From: Eledone cirrhosa
Lineage: Eukaryota; Mollusca; Cephalopoda; Octopoda; Eledonidae
Assembly (NCBI GenBank): GCA_964016885.1
Contig: OZ024741.1
Location: forward strand, 414,979,081-415,043,080
Reading direction: 5' to 3'
DNA: 64,000 bases
The notes beneath the pieces were generated by a model. The model did not search any database, was not told where the DNA came from, and saw only the letters and a list, made by a program, of their open reading frames with translations. Both the position numbers and the translations under genes were made by a program. Below are positions 40,901 through 53,900 of the stretch, piece by piece. Within the stretch, counting starts at the first letter, position 1, and each line of letters starts with the position of its first letter.

Positions 40901-42013
40901 CTGTCCAGAATTCTCTCACTTCTTTCTGTTCAAACCAGCCATATCTGCCCAGAATTCCCTCACCTCTTTCTGTTCAAACCAGCTGTATCTGACCAGAATT
41001 CTCTCACTTCATTCTGTTCAACCCAGCTGTATCTGACCAGAATTCTCTCACCTCTTTCTGTTCAAACCAGCTGTATCTGCCCAGAATCCCCTCACTTCTT
41101 TCTGTTCAAACCAGCTGTATCTGCCCAGAAATCCCTCACCTCTTTCTGTTTAAACCAGCTGTATCTGGCCAGAATTCCCTCACTTCTTTCTGTTTAAACC
41201 TTCTGTATATGCCCAGAATTTTCTCACCTCTTTCTGTTCAAACCAGCTGTATCTGCCCAGAATTCCCTCACTTCTTTCTGTTCAAACCAGCTGTATCTGC
41301 CCAGAATTCCCTCACCTCTTTCTGTTCAAACCAGCTGTATCTGACCAGAATTCTCTCACTTCATTCTGTTCAACCCAGCTGTATCTGACCAGAATTCTCT
41401 CACCTCTTTCTGTTCAAACCAGCTGTATCTGCCCAGAATTCCCTCACCTCTTTCTGTTCAAACCAGCTGTATCTGACCAGAATTCTCTCACCTATTTCTG
41501 TTCAAACCAGCCATATCTGCCCAGAATTCCCTCACCTCTTTCTGTTCAAACCAGCTGTATCTGACCAGAATTCTCTCACTTCTTTCTGTTCAAACCAGCT
41601 GTATCTGTCCAGAATTCTCTCACCGCTTTCTGTTCAAACCAGCTGTATCTGCCCAGAATTCCCTCACCTCTTTCTGTTTAAACCTTCTGTATATGCCCAG
41701 AATGTTCTCACCTCTTTCTGTTCAAAGCAGCTGTATCTGCCCAGAATTCCCTCACTTCTTTCTGTTCAAACCAGCTGTATCTGCCCAGAAATCCCTCACC
41801 TCTTTCTGTTCAAACCAGCTGTATCTGACCAGAATTCTCTCACCTCTTTCTGTTCAAACCAGCTGTATCTGCCCAGAATTCCCTCACTTCTTTCTGTTCA
41901 AACCAGCTGTATCTGCCCAGAAATCCCTCACCTCTTTCTGTTTAAACCAGCTGTATCTGGCCAGAATTCCCTCACTTCTTTCTGTTTAAACCTTCTGTAT
42001 ATGCCCAGAATTT
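34977..42013 (+). repeat. 7,037-bp tandem duplication, copy T2
   Basis: This is the second copy of T1, with matching 43-bp monomers at 35,460, 38,143 and 40,826 and the same private substitutions (39,014, 39,321, 39,155 and 38,104 regions). At its left junction an aaaccttctgtatatg monomer runs straight into a cctatttctg/ccatatctg monomer, a combination absent at the left edge of T1. After about 42,013 the sequence resumes the L1-like order at offset 19,703. Confidence 0.92.
36077..37836 (+). repeat. 880-bp tandem duplication within T2
   Basis: This is the same 20-monomer duplication seen in T1, at offset 7,037. Its junction near 36,957 matches that near 29,920. Its presence in both copies orders the two events: 880 bp first, 7,037 bp second. 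Confidence 0.87.
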
Positions 42014-45000
42014 TCTCACCTCTTTCTGTTCAAACCAGCTGTATCTGCCCAGAATTCCCTCACTTCTTTCTGTTCAAACCAGCTGTATCTGCCCAGAATT
42101 CCCTCACCTCTTTCTGTTCAAACCAGCTGTATCTGACCAGAATTCTCTCACCTATTTCTGTTCAAACCAGCCATATCTGCCCAGAATTCCCTCACCTCTT
42201 TCTGTTCAAACCAGCTGTATCTGACCAGAATTCTCTCACCTATTTCTGTTCAAACCAGCCATATCTGCCCAGAATTCCCTCACCTCTTTCTGTTCAAACC
42301 AGCTGTATCTGACCAGAATTCTCTCACCTATTTCTGTTCAAACCAGCCATATCTGCCCAGAATTCCCTCACCTCTTTCTGTTCAAACCAGCTGTATCTGA
42401 CCAGAATTCTCTCACTTCTTTCTGTTCAAACCAGCTGTATCTGCCCAGAATTCTCTCACCTCTTTCTGTTCATACCAGCTGTATCTGACCAGAATTCTCT
42501 CACTTCTTTCTGTTCAAACCAGCTGTATCTGACCAGAATTCTCTCACCTCTTTCTGTTCAAACCAGCTGTATCTGCCCAGAATTCCCTCACCTCTTTCTG
42601 TTTAAACCTTCTGTATATGCCCAGAATTTTCTCACCTTTTTCTCTTCAAAGCAGCTGTATCTGCCCAGAATTCCCTCACTTCTTTCTGTTCAAACCAGCT
42701 GTATCTGCCCAGAATTCCTTACCTCTTTCTTTTCAAACCAGCTGTATCTGGCCAGAATTCCCTCACCTCTTTCTGTTCAAATCATCTGTATCTGCCCAGA
42801 ATTCTCTCACTTCTTTCTGTTCAAACCAGCCATATCTGCCCAGAATTCCCTCACCTCTTTCTGTTCAAACCAGCTGTATCTGACCAGAATTCTCTCACTT
42901 CATTCTGTTCAACCCAGCTGTATCTGACCAGAATTCTCTCACCTCTTTCTGTTCAAACCAGCTGTATCTGCCCAGAATTCCCTCACTTCTTTCTGTTCAA
43001 ACCAGCTGTATCTGCCCAGAAATCCCTCACCTCTTTCTGTTTAAACCAGCTGTATCTGGCCAGAATTCCCTCACTTCTTTCTGTTTAAACCTTCTGTATA
43101 TGCCCAGAATTTTCTCACCTCTTTCTGTTCAAACCAGCTGTATCTGCCCAGAATTCCCTCACTTCTTTCTGTTCAAACCAGCTGTATCTGCCCAGAATTC
43201 CCTCACCTCTTTCTGTTCAAACCAGCTGTATCTGCCCAGAATTCCCTCACCTCTTTCTGTTCAAACCAGCTGTATCTGACCAGAATTCTCTCACCTATTT
43301 CTGTTCAAACCAGCCATATCTGCCCAGAATTCCCTCACCTCTTTCTGTTCAAACCAGCTGTATCTGACCAGAATTCTCTCACTTCTTTCTGTTCAAACCA
43401 GCTGTATCTGTCCAGAATTCTCTCACCGCTTTCTGTTCAAACCAGCTGTATCTGCCCAGAATTCCCTCACCTCTTTCTGTTTAAACCTTCTGTATATGCC
43501 CAGAATGTTCTCACCTCTTTCTGTTCAAAGCAGCTGTATCTGCCCAGAATTCCCTCACTTCTTTCTGTTCAAACCAGCTGTATCTGCCCAGAAATCCCTC
43601 ACCTCTTTCTGTTCAAACCAGCTGTATCTGACCAGAATTCTCTCACCTCTTTCTGTTCAAACCAGCTGTATCTGCCCAGAATTCCCTCACTTCTTTCTGT
43701 TCAAACCAGCTGTATCTGCCCAGAAATCCCTCACCTCTTTCTGTTTAAACCAGCTGTATCTGGCCAGAATTCCCTCACTTCTTTCTGTTTAAACCTTCTG
43801 TATATGCCCAGAATTTTCTCACCTCTTTCTGTTCAAACCAGCTGTATCTGCCCAGAATTCCCTCACTTCTTTCTGTTCAAACCAGCTGTATCTGCCCAGA
43901 ATTCCCTCACCTCTTTCTGTTCAAACCAGCTGTATCTGACCAGAATTCTCTCACCTATTTCTGTTCAAACCAGCCATATCTGCCCAGAATTCCCTCACCT
44001 CTTTCTGTTTAAACCAGCTGTATCTGACCAGAATTCTCTCACTTCTTTCTGTTCAAACCAGCTGTATCTGACCAGAATTCTCTCACCTCTTTCTGTTCAA
44101 ACCAGCTGTATCTGCCCAGAATTCCCTCACAGCTTTCTGTTCAAACCAGCTGTATCTGCCCAGAATTCCCTCACCTCTTTCTGTTTAAACCTTCTGTATA
44201 TGCCCAGAATTTTCTCACCTTTTTCTCTTCAAAGCAGCTGTATCTGCCCAGAATTCCCTCACTTCTTTCTGTTCAAACCAGCTGTATCTGCCCAGAATTC
44301 CTTACCTCTTTCTGTTCAAACCAGCTGTATCTGGCCAGAATTCCCTCACCTCTTTCTGTTCAAATCATCTGTATCTGTCCAGAATTCTCTCACTTCTTTC
44401 TGTTCAAACCAGCCATATCTGCCCAGAATTCCCTCACCTCTTTCTGTTCAAACCAGCTGTATCTGACCAGAATTCTCTCACTTCATTCTGTTCAACCCAG
44501 CTGTATCTGACCAGAATTCTCTCACCTCTTTCTGTTCAAACCAGCTGTATCTGCCCAGAATCCCCTCACTTCTTTCTGTTCAAACCAGCTGTATCTGCCC
44601 AGAAATCCCTCACCTCTTTCTGTTTAAACCAGCTGTATCTGGCCAGAATTCCCTCACTTCTTTCTGTTTAAACCTTCTGTATATGCCCAGAATTTTCTCA
44701 CCTCTTTCTGTTCAAACCAGCTGTATCTGCCCAGAATTCCCTCACTTCTTTCTGTTCAAACCAGCTGTATGTGCCCAGAATTCCCTCACCTCTTTCTGTT
44801 CAAACCAGCTGTATCTGACCAGAATTCTCTCACTTCATTCTGTTCAACCCAGCTGTATCTGACCAGAATTCTCTCACCTCTTTCTGTTCAAACCAGCTGT
44901 ATCTGCCCAGAATTCCCTCACCTCTTTCTGTTCAAACCAGCTGTATCTGACCAGAATTCTCTCACCTATTTCTGTTCAAACCAGCCATATCTGCCCAGAA

Positions 45001-48000
45001 TTCCCTCACCTCTTTCTGTTCAAACCAGCTGTATCTGACCAGAATTCTCTCACTTCTTTCTGTTCAAACCAGCTGTATCTGTCCAGAATTCTCTCACCGC
45101 TTTCTGTTCAAACCAGCTGTATCTGCCCAGAATTCCCTCACCTCTTTCTGTTTAAACCTTCTGTATATGCCCAGAATGTTCTCACCTCTTTCTGTTCAAA
45201 GCAGCTGTATCTGCCCAGAATTCCCTCACTTCTTTCTGTTCAAACCAGCTGTATCTGCCCAGAAATCCCTCACCTCTTTCTGTTCAAACCAGCTGTATCT
45301 GACCAGAATTCTCTCACCTCTTTCTGTTCAAACCAGCTGTATCTGCCCAGAATTCCCTCACTTCTTTCTGTTCAAACCAGCTGTATCTGCCCAGAAATCC
45401 CTCACCTCTTTCTGTTTAAACCAGCTGTATCTGGCCAGAATTCCCTCACTTCTTTCTGTTTAAACCTTCTGTATATGCCCAGAATTTTCTCACCTCTTTC
45501 TGTTCAAACCAGCTGTATCTGCCCAGAATTCCCTCACTTCTTTCTGTTCAAACCAGCTGTATCTGCCCAGAATTCCCTCACCTCTTTCTGTTCAAACCAG
45601 CTGTATCTGACCAGAATTCTCTCACCTATTTCTGTTCAAACCAGCCATATCTGCCCAGAATTCCCTCACCTCTTTCTGTTCAAACCAGCTGTATCTGACC
45701 AGAATTCTCTCACTTCTTTCTGTTCAAACCAGCTGTATCTGACCAGAATTCTCTCACCTCTTTCTGTTCAAACCAGCTGTATCTGCCCAGAATTCCCTCA
45801 CAGCTTTCTGTTCAAACCAGCTGTATCTGCCCAGAATTCCCTCACCTCTTTCTGTTTAAACCTTCTGTATATGCCCAGAATTTTCTCACCTTTTTCTCTT
45901 CAAAGCAGCTGTATCTGCCCAGAATTCCCTCACTTCTTTCTGTTCAAACCAGCTGTATCTGCCCAGAATTCCTTACCTCTTTCTGTTCAAACCAGCTGTA
46001 TCTGGCCAGAATTCCCTCACCTCTTTCTGTTCAAATCATCTGTATCTGTCCAGAATTCTCTCACTTCTTTCTGTTCAAACCAGCCATATCTGCCCAGAAT
46101 TCCCTCACCTCTTTCTGTTCAAACCAGCTGTATCTGACCAGAATTCTCTCACTTCATTCTGTTCAACCCAGCTGTATCTGACCAGAATTCTCTCACCTCT
46201 TTCTGTTCAAACCAGCTGTATCTGCCCAGAATCCCCTCACTTCTTTCTGTTCAAACCAGCTGTATCTGCCCAGAAATCCCTCACCTCTTTCTGTTTAAAC
46301 CAGCTGTATCTGGCCAGAATTCCCTCACTTCTTTCTGTTTAAACCTTCTGTATATGCCCAGAATTTTCTCACCTCTTTCTGTTCAAACCAGCTGTATCTG
46401 CCCAGAATTCCCTCACTTCTTTCTGTTCAAACCAGCTGTATCTGCCCAGAATTCCCTCACCTCTTTCTGTTCAAACCAGCTGTATCTGACCAGAATTCTC
46501 TCACTTCATTCTGTTCAACCCAGCTGTATCTGACCAGAATTCTCTCACCTCTTTCTGTTCAAACCAGCTGTATCTGCCCAGAATTCCCTCACTTCTTTCT
46601 GTTCAAACCAGCTCTATCAGACCAGAATTCCCTCACCTCTTTCTGTTCAAACCAGCTGTATCTGGCCAGAATTCCCTCACCTCTTTCTGTTTAAACCAGC
46701 TGTATCTGGCCAGAATTCTCTCACTTGTTTCTGTTCAAACCAGCTGTATCTGGTCAGAATTCTCTCACTTATTTCCGTTTAAACCAGCTGTATCTGGCCA
46801 GATTTCTCTCACTTCTTTTTATTCAAACCAGCTGTATCTGCCCAGAATTCCCTCACCTCTTTCTGTTCAAACCAGCTGTATCTGCCCAGAATTCTCTCAC
46901 CTATTTCTGTTCAAACCAGCCATATCTGCCCAGAATTCCCTCACCTCTTTCTGTTCAAACCAGCTGTATCTGACCAGAATTCTCTCACCTATTTCTGTTC
47001 AAACCAGCCATATCTGCCCAGAATTCCCTCACCTCTTTCTGTTCAAACCAGCTGTATCTGACCAGAATTCTCTCACTTCTTTCTGTTCAAACCAGCTGTA
47101 TCTGCCCAGAATTCTCTCACCTCTTTCTGTTCAAACCAGCTGTATCTGACCAGAATTCTCTCACTTCTTTCTGTTCAAACCAGCTGTATCTGACCAGAAT
47201 TCTCTCACCTCTTTCTGTTCAAACCAGCTGTATCTGCCCAGAATTCCCTCACCTCTTTCTGTTTAAACCTTCTGTATATGCCCAGAATTTTCTCAGCTTT
47301 TTCTCTTCAAAGCAGCTGTATCTGCCCAGAATTCCCTCACTTCTTTCTGTTCAAACCAGCTCTATCAGACCAGCATTCCCTCACATCTTTCTGTTCAAAC
47401 CAGCTGTATCTGGCCAGAATTCCCTCACCTCTTTCTGTTTAAACCAGCTGTATCTGGTCAGAATTCTCTCACTTATTTCCGTTTAAACCAGCTGTATCTG
47501 GCCAGATTTCTCTCACTTCTTTTTATTCAAACCAGCTGTATCTGCCCAGAATTCCCTCACCTCTTTCTGTTCAAACCAACTGTATCTGACCAGAATTCTC
47601 TCACTTCTTTCTGTTCAAACCAGCTGTATCTGCCCAGAATTCTCTCAACTCTTTCTGTTCAAACCAGCTGTATCTGCCCAGAAATCCCTCACCTCTTTCT
47701 GTTTAAACCAGCTGTATCTGACCAGAATTCTCTCACCTCTTTCTGTTCAAACCAGCTGTATCTGCCCAGAATTCCCTCACTTCTTTCTGTTCAAACTAGC
47801 TGTATCTGCCCAGAATTCCCTCGCCTCTTTCTGTTCAAACCAGCTGTATCTGACCAGAATTCTCTCACCTATTTCTGTTCAAACCAGCCATATCTGCCCA
47901 GAATTCCCTCACCTCTTTCTGTTCAAACCAGCTGTATCTGACCAGAATTCTCTCACTTCTTTCTGTTCAAACCAGCTGTATCTGACCAGAATTCTCTCAC

Positions 48001-50942
48001 CTCTTTCTGTTCAAACCAGCTGTATCTGCCCAGAATTCCCTCACAGCTTTCTGTTCAAACCAGCTGTATCTGCCCAGAATTCCCTCACCTCTTTCTGTTT
48101 AAACCTTCTGTATATGCCCAGAATTTTCTCACCTTTTTCTCTTCAAAGCAGCTGTATCTGCCCAGAATTCCCTCACTTCTTTCTGTTCAAACCAGCTGTA
48201 TCTGCCCAGAATTCCGTACCTCTTTCTGTTCAAACCAGCTGTATCTGGCCAGAATTCCCTCACCTCTTTCTGTTCAAATCATCTGTATATGCCCAGAATT
48301 CTCTCACTTCTTTCTGTTCAAACCAGCCATATCTGCCCAGAATTCCCTCACCTCTTTCTGTTCAACCCAGCTGTATCTGACCAGAATTCCCTCACCTCTT
48401 TCTGTTCAAACCAGCTGTATCTGCCCAGAATTCTCTCACTTCATTCTGTTCAACCCAGCTGTATCTGACCAGAATTCCCTCACCTCTTTCTGTTCAAACC
48501 AGCTGTATCTGACCAGAATTCTCTCACTTCATTCTGTTCAACCCAGCTGTATCTGACCAGAATTCTCTCACCTCTTTCTGTTCAAACCAGCTGTATCTGC
48601 CCAGAATTCCCTCACTTCTTTCTGTTCAAACCAGCTGTATCTGCCCAGAAATCCCTCACCTCTTTCTGTTTAAACCAGCTGTATCTGGCCAGAATTCCCT
48701 CACTTCTTTCTGTTTAAACCTTCTGTATATGCCCAGAATTTTCTCACCTCTTTCTGTTCAAACCAGCTGTATCCGCCCAGAATTCCCTCACTTCTTTCTG
48801 TTCAAACCAGCTGTATCTGCCCAGAATTCCCTCACCTCTTTCTGTTCAAACCAGCTGTATCTGCCCAGAATTCCCTCACCTCTTTCTGTTCAAACCAGCT
48901 GTATCTGACCAGAATTCTCTCACCTATTTCCGTTCAAACCAGCCATATCTGCCCAGAATTCCCTCACCTCTTTCTGTTCAAAGCAGCTGTATCTGACCAG
49001 AATTCTCTCACTTCTTTCTGTTCAAACCAGCTGTATCTGCCCAGAATTCCCTCACCTCTTTCTGTTCAAACCAGCTGTATCTGCCCAGAATTCCCTCACC
49101 TCTTTCTGTTTAAACCAGCTGTATCAGACCAGCATTCCCTCACCTCTTTCTGTTCAAACCAGCTGTATCTGGCCAGAATTCCCTCACCTCTTTCTGTTTA
49201 AACCAGCTGTATCTGGCCAGAATTCTCTCACTTGTTTCTGTTCAAACCAGCTGTATCTGGTCAGAATTCTCTCACTTATTTCCGTTTAAACCAGCTGTAT
49301 CTGTCCAGATTTCTCTCACTTCTTTTTATTCAAACCAGCTGTATATGACCAGAATTCTCTCACTTCTTTCTGTTCAAACCAGCTGTATCTGCCCAGAATT
49401 CCCTCACCTCTTTCTGTTCAAACCATCTGTATCTGACCAGAATTCCCTCTCCTCTTTCTGTTTAAACCATCTGTATCTGCCCAGAATTCTGTCACTTCTT
49501 TCTGTTCAAACCAGCTGTATCTGACCAGAATTCTCTCACTTCATTCTGTTCAACCCAGCTGTATCTGACCAGAATTCTCTCACCTCTTTCTGTTGAAACC
49601 AGCTGTATCTGCCCAGAATTCCCTCACTTCTTTCTGTTCAAACCAGCTGTATCTGCCCAGAAATCCCTCACCTCTTTCTGTTTAAACCAGCTGTATCTGG
49701 CCAGAATTCCCTCACTTCTTTCTGTTTAAACCTTCTGTATATGCCCACAATTTTCTCACCTCTTTCTGTTCAAACCAGCTGTATCTGACCAGAATTCTCT
49801 CACCTATTTCTATTCAAACCAGCCATATCTGCCCAGAATTCCCTCACCTCTTTCTGTTCAAACCAGCTGTATCTGACCAGAATTCTCTCACTTCTTTCTT
49901 TTCAAACCAGCTGTATCTGCCCAGAATTCTCTCACCTCTTTCTGTTCAAACCAGCTGTATCTGCCCAGAATTCCCTCACCTCTTTTTGTTCAAACCAGCT
50001 CTATCTGACCAGCATTCCCTCACCTCTTTCTGTTCAAACCAGCTGTATCTGACCAGAATTCTCTTGCCTCTTTCTGTTCAAACCAGCTGTATCTGCCCAG
50101 AATTCCCTCACTTCTTTCTGTTCAAACCAGCTGTATCTGCCCAGAGTTCCCTCACCTCTTTCTGTTCAAACCAGCTCTATCAGACCAGCATTCCCTCACC
50201 TCTTTCTGTTCAAACCAGCTGTATCTGGCCAGAATTCCCTCACCTCTTTCTGTTTAAACCAGCTGTATCTGGCCAGAATTCTCTCACTTGTTTCTGTTCA
50301 AACCAGCTGTATCTGGTCAGAATTCTCTCACTTATTTCCGTTTAAACCAGCTGTATCTGGCCAGATTTCTCTCACTTCTTTTTATTCAAACCAGCTGTAT
50401 CTGCCCAGAATTCCTTCTCCTCTTTCTGTTCAAACCAGCTGTATCTGACCAGAATTCCCTCTCCTCTTTCTGTTTAAACCATCTGTATCTGCCCAGAATT
50501 CTGTCACCTCTTTCTGTTCAAACCAGCTGTATCTGCCCAGAATTCCCTCACCTCTTTCTGTTTAAACCTTCTGTATATGCCCAGAATGTTCTCACCTCTT
50601 TCTGTTCAAACCAGCTGTATCTGACCAGAATTCTCTCACTTCATTCTGTTCAAACCAGCTGTATCTGACCAGAATTCTCTCACCTCTTTCTGTTCAAACC
50701 AGCTGTATCTGCCCAGAATTCCCTCACTTCTTTCTGTTCAAACCAGCTGTATCTGCCCAGAAATCCCTCACCTCTTTCTGTTCAAACCAGCTGTATCTGC
50801 CCAGAATTCTCTCACCTCATTCTGTTCAAACCAGCTGTATCTGCCCAGAATTCCCTCACCTCTTTCTTTTCAAACCAGCTGTATCTGACCAGAATTCTCT
50901 CACTTCTTTCTGTTAAAACCAGCTGTATCTGGCCAGAATTCT
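40300..50942 (+). repeat. 10.6-kb tandem duplication, copy M1 (10,643 bp)
   Basis: M1 and M2 share monomer order end to end: at offset 10,643 bp for the first 2.4 kb and at 10,599 bp thereafter. Anchors include the gaatgttc monomers (41,693 and 52,336; 43,496 and 54,095), the ccgtacc 43-bp monomers (48,214 and 58,813) and the ctctatctgaccagcattc monomer (49,986 and 60,585). M1 overlaps T2 by about 1.7 kb. Differences are sparse, for example gtatgtgcc near 44,769 in M1 only. Confidence 0.9.
43213..46592 (+). repeat. 1,671-bp higher-order repeat pair within M1
   Basis: This is the second instance of the 38-monomer unit pair described at 23.5 kb, at offset 19,703. The 43-bp monomers fall at 44,300 and 45,971, 1,671 bp apart. 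Internal identity is high apart from a few single-base changes. Confidence 0.88.
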
Positions 50943-53900
50943 CTCACTTCTTTCTGTTTAAACCTTCTGTATATGCCCAGAATTTTCTCACCTCTTTCTG
51001 TTCAAACCAGCTGTATCTGCCCAGAATTCCCTCACTTCTTTCTGTTCAAACCAGCTGTATCTGCCCAGAATTCCCTCACCTCTTTCTGTTCAAACCAGCT
51101 GTATCTGACCAGAATTCTCTCACCTATTTCTGTTCAAACCAGCCATATCTGCCCAGAATTCCCTCACCTCTTTCTGTTCAAACCAGCTGTATCTGACCAG
51201 AATTCTCTCACTTCTTTCTGTTCAAACCAGCTGTATCTGACCAGAATTCTCTCACCTCTTTCTGTTCAAACCAGCTGTATCTGCCCAGAATTCCCTCACA
51301 GCTTTCTGTTCAAACCAGCTGTATCTGCCCAGAATTCCCTCACCTCTTTCTGTTTAAACCTTCTGTATATGCCCAGAATTTTCTCACCTTTTTCTCTTCA
51401 AAGCAGCTGTATCTGCCCAGAATTCCCTCACTTCTTTCTGTTCAAACCAGCTGTATCTGCCCAGAATTCCTTACCTCTTTCTGTTCAAACCAGCTGTATC
51501 TGGCCAGAATTCCCTCACCTCTTTCTGTTCAAATCATCTGTATCTGTCCAGAATTCTCTCACTTCTTTCTGTTCAAACCAGCCATATCTGCCCAGAATTC
51601 CCTCACCTCTTTCTGTTCAAACCAGCTGTATCTGACCAGAATTCTCTCACTTCATTCTGTTCAACCCAGCTGTATCTGACCAGAATTCTCTCACCTCTTT
51701 CTGTTCAAACCAGCTGTATCTGCCCAGAATCCCCTCACTTCTTTCTGTTCAAACCAGCTGTATCTGCCCAGAAATCCCTCACCTCTTTCTGTTTAAACCA
51801 GCTGTATCTGGCCAGAATTCCCTCACTTCTTTCTGTTTAAACCTTCTGTATATGCCCAGAATTTTCTCACCTCTTTCTGTTCAAACCAGCTGTATCTGCC
51901 CAGAATTCCCTCACTTCTTTCTGTTCAAACCAGCTGTATCTGCCCAGAATTCCCTCACCTCTTTCTGTTCAAACCAGCTGTATCTGACCAGAATTCTCTC
52001 ACTTCATTCTGTTCAACCCAGCTGTATCTGACCAGAATTCTCTCACCTCTTTCTGTTCAAACCAGCTGTATCTGCCCAGAATTCCCTCACCTCTTTCTGT
52101 TCAAACCAGCTGTATCTGACCAGAATTCTCTCACCTATTTCTGTTCAAACCAGCCATATCTGCCCAGAATTCCCTCACCTCTTTCTGTTCAAACCAGCTG
52201 TATCTGACCAGAATTCTCTCACTTCTTTCTGTTCAAACCAGCTGTATCTGTCCAGAATTCTCTCACCGCTTTCTGTTCAAACCAGCTGTATCTGCCCAGA
52301 ATTCCCTCACCTCTTTCTGTTTAAACCTTCTGTATATGCCCAGAATGTTCTCACCTCTTTCTGTTCAAAGCAGCTGTATCTGCCCAGAATTCCCTCACTT
52401 CTTTCTGTTCAAACCAGCTGTATCTGCCCAGAAATCCCTCACCTCTTTCTGTTCAAACCAGCTGTATCTGACCAGAATTCTCTCACCTCTTTCTGTTCAA
52501 ACCAGCTGTATCTGCCCAGAATTCCCTCACTTCTTTCTGTTCAAACCAGCTGTATCTGCCCAGAAATCCCTCACCTCTTTCTGTTTAAACCAGCTGTATC
52601 TGGCCAGAATTCCCTCACTTCTTTCTGTTTAAACCTTCTGTATATGCCCAGAATTTTCTCACCTCTTTCTGTTCAAACCAGCTGTATCTGCCCAGAATTC
52701 CCTCACTTCTTTCTGTTCAAACCAGCTGTATCTGCCCAGAATTCCCTCACCTCTTTCTGTTCAAACCAGCTGTATCTGACCAGAATTCTCTCACCTATTT
52801 CTGTTCAAACCAGCCATATCTGCCCAGAATTCCCTCACCTCTTTCTGTTCAAACCAGCTGTATCTGACCAGAATTCTCTCACCTATTTCTGTTCAAACCA
52901 GCCATATCTGCCCAGAATTCCCTCACCTCTTTCTGTTCAAACCAGCTGTATCTGACCAGAATTCTCTCACCTATTTCTGTTCAAACCAGCCATATCTGCC
53001 CAGAATTCCCTCACCTCTTTCTGTTCAAACCAGCTGTATCTGACCAGAATTCTCTCACTTCTTTCTGTTCAAACCAGCTGTATCTGCCCAGAATTCTCTC
53101 ACCTCTTTCTGTTCATACCAGCTGTATCTGACCAGAATTCTCTCACTTCTTTCTGTTCAAACCAGCTGTATCTGACCAGAATTCTCTCACCTCTTTCTGT
53201 TCAAACCAGCTGTATCTGCCCAGAATTCCCTCACCTCTTTCTGTTTAAACCTTCTGTATATGCCCAGAATTTTCTCACCTTTTTCTCTTCAAAGCAGCTG
53301 TATCTGCCCAGAATTCCCTCACTTCTTTCTGTTCAAACCAGCTGTATCTGCCCAGAATTCCTTACCTCTTTCTTTTCAAATCATCTGTATCTGCCCAGAA
53401 TTCTCTCACTTCTTTCTGTTCAAACCAGCCATATCTGCCCAGAATTCCCTCACCTCTTTCTGTTCAAACCAGCTGTATCTGACCAGAATTCTCTCACTTC
53501 ATTCTGTTCAACCCAGCTGTATCTGACCAGAATTCTCTCACCTCTTTCTGTTCAAACCAGCTGTATCTGCCCAGAATTCCCTCACTTCTTTCTGTTCAAA
53601 CCAGCTGTATCTGCCCAGAAATCCCTCACCTCTTTCTGTTTAAACCAGCTGTATCTGGCCAGAATTCCCTCACTTCTTTCTGTTTAAACCTTCTGTATAT
53701 GCCCAGAATTTTCTCACCTCTTTCTGTTCAAACCAGCTGTATCTGCCCAGAATTCCCTCACTTCTTTCTGTTCAAACCAGCTGTATCTGCCCAGAATTCC
53801 CTCACCTCTTTCTGTTCAAACCAGCTGTATCTGCCCAGAATTCCCTCACCTCTTTCTGTTCAAACCAGCTGTATCTGACCAGAATTCTCTCACCTATTTC

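Larger units (their letters stand above)
29916..47578 (+). repeat. Large block L2, interrupted by the 7-kb duplication
   Basis: L2 is the downstream relative of L1. Its first part (about 29,916-34,976) matches L1 at offset 12,666 and its second part (about 42,014-47,578) at offset 19,703. The part between is the extra 7,037-bp copy T2. Near 47,456 one monomer present in L1 (near 27,745-27,789) is missing, shifting the offset to 19,659. Private changes include tttaaacc near 44,009 and gtatgtgcc near 44,769. Confidence 0.8.
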
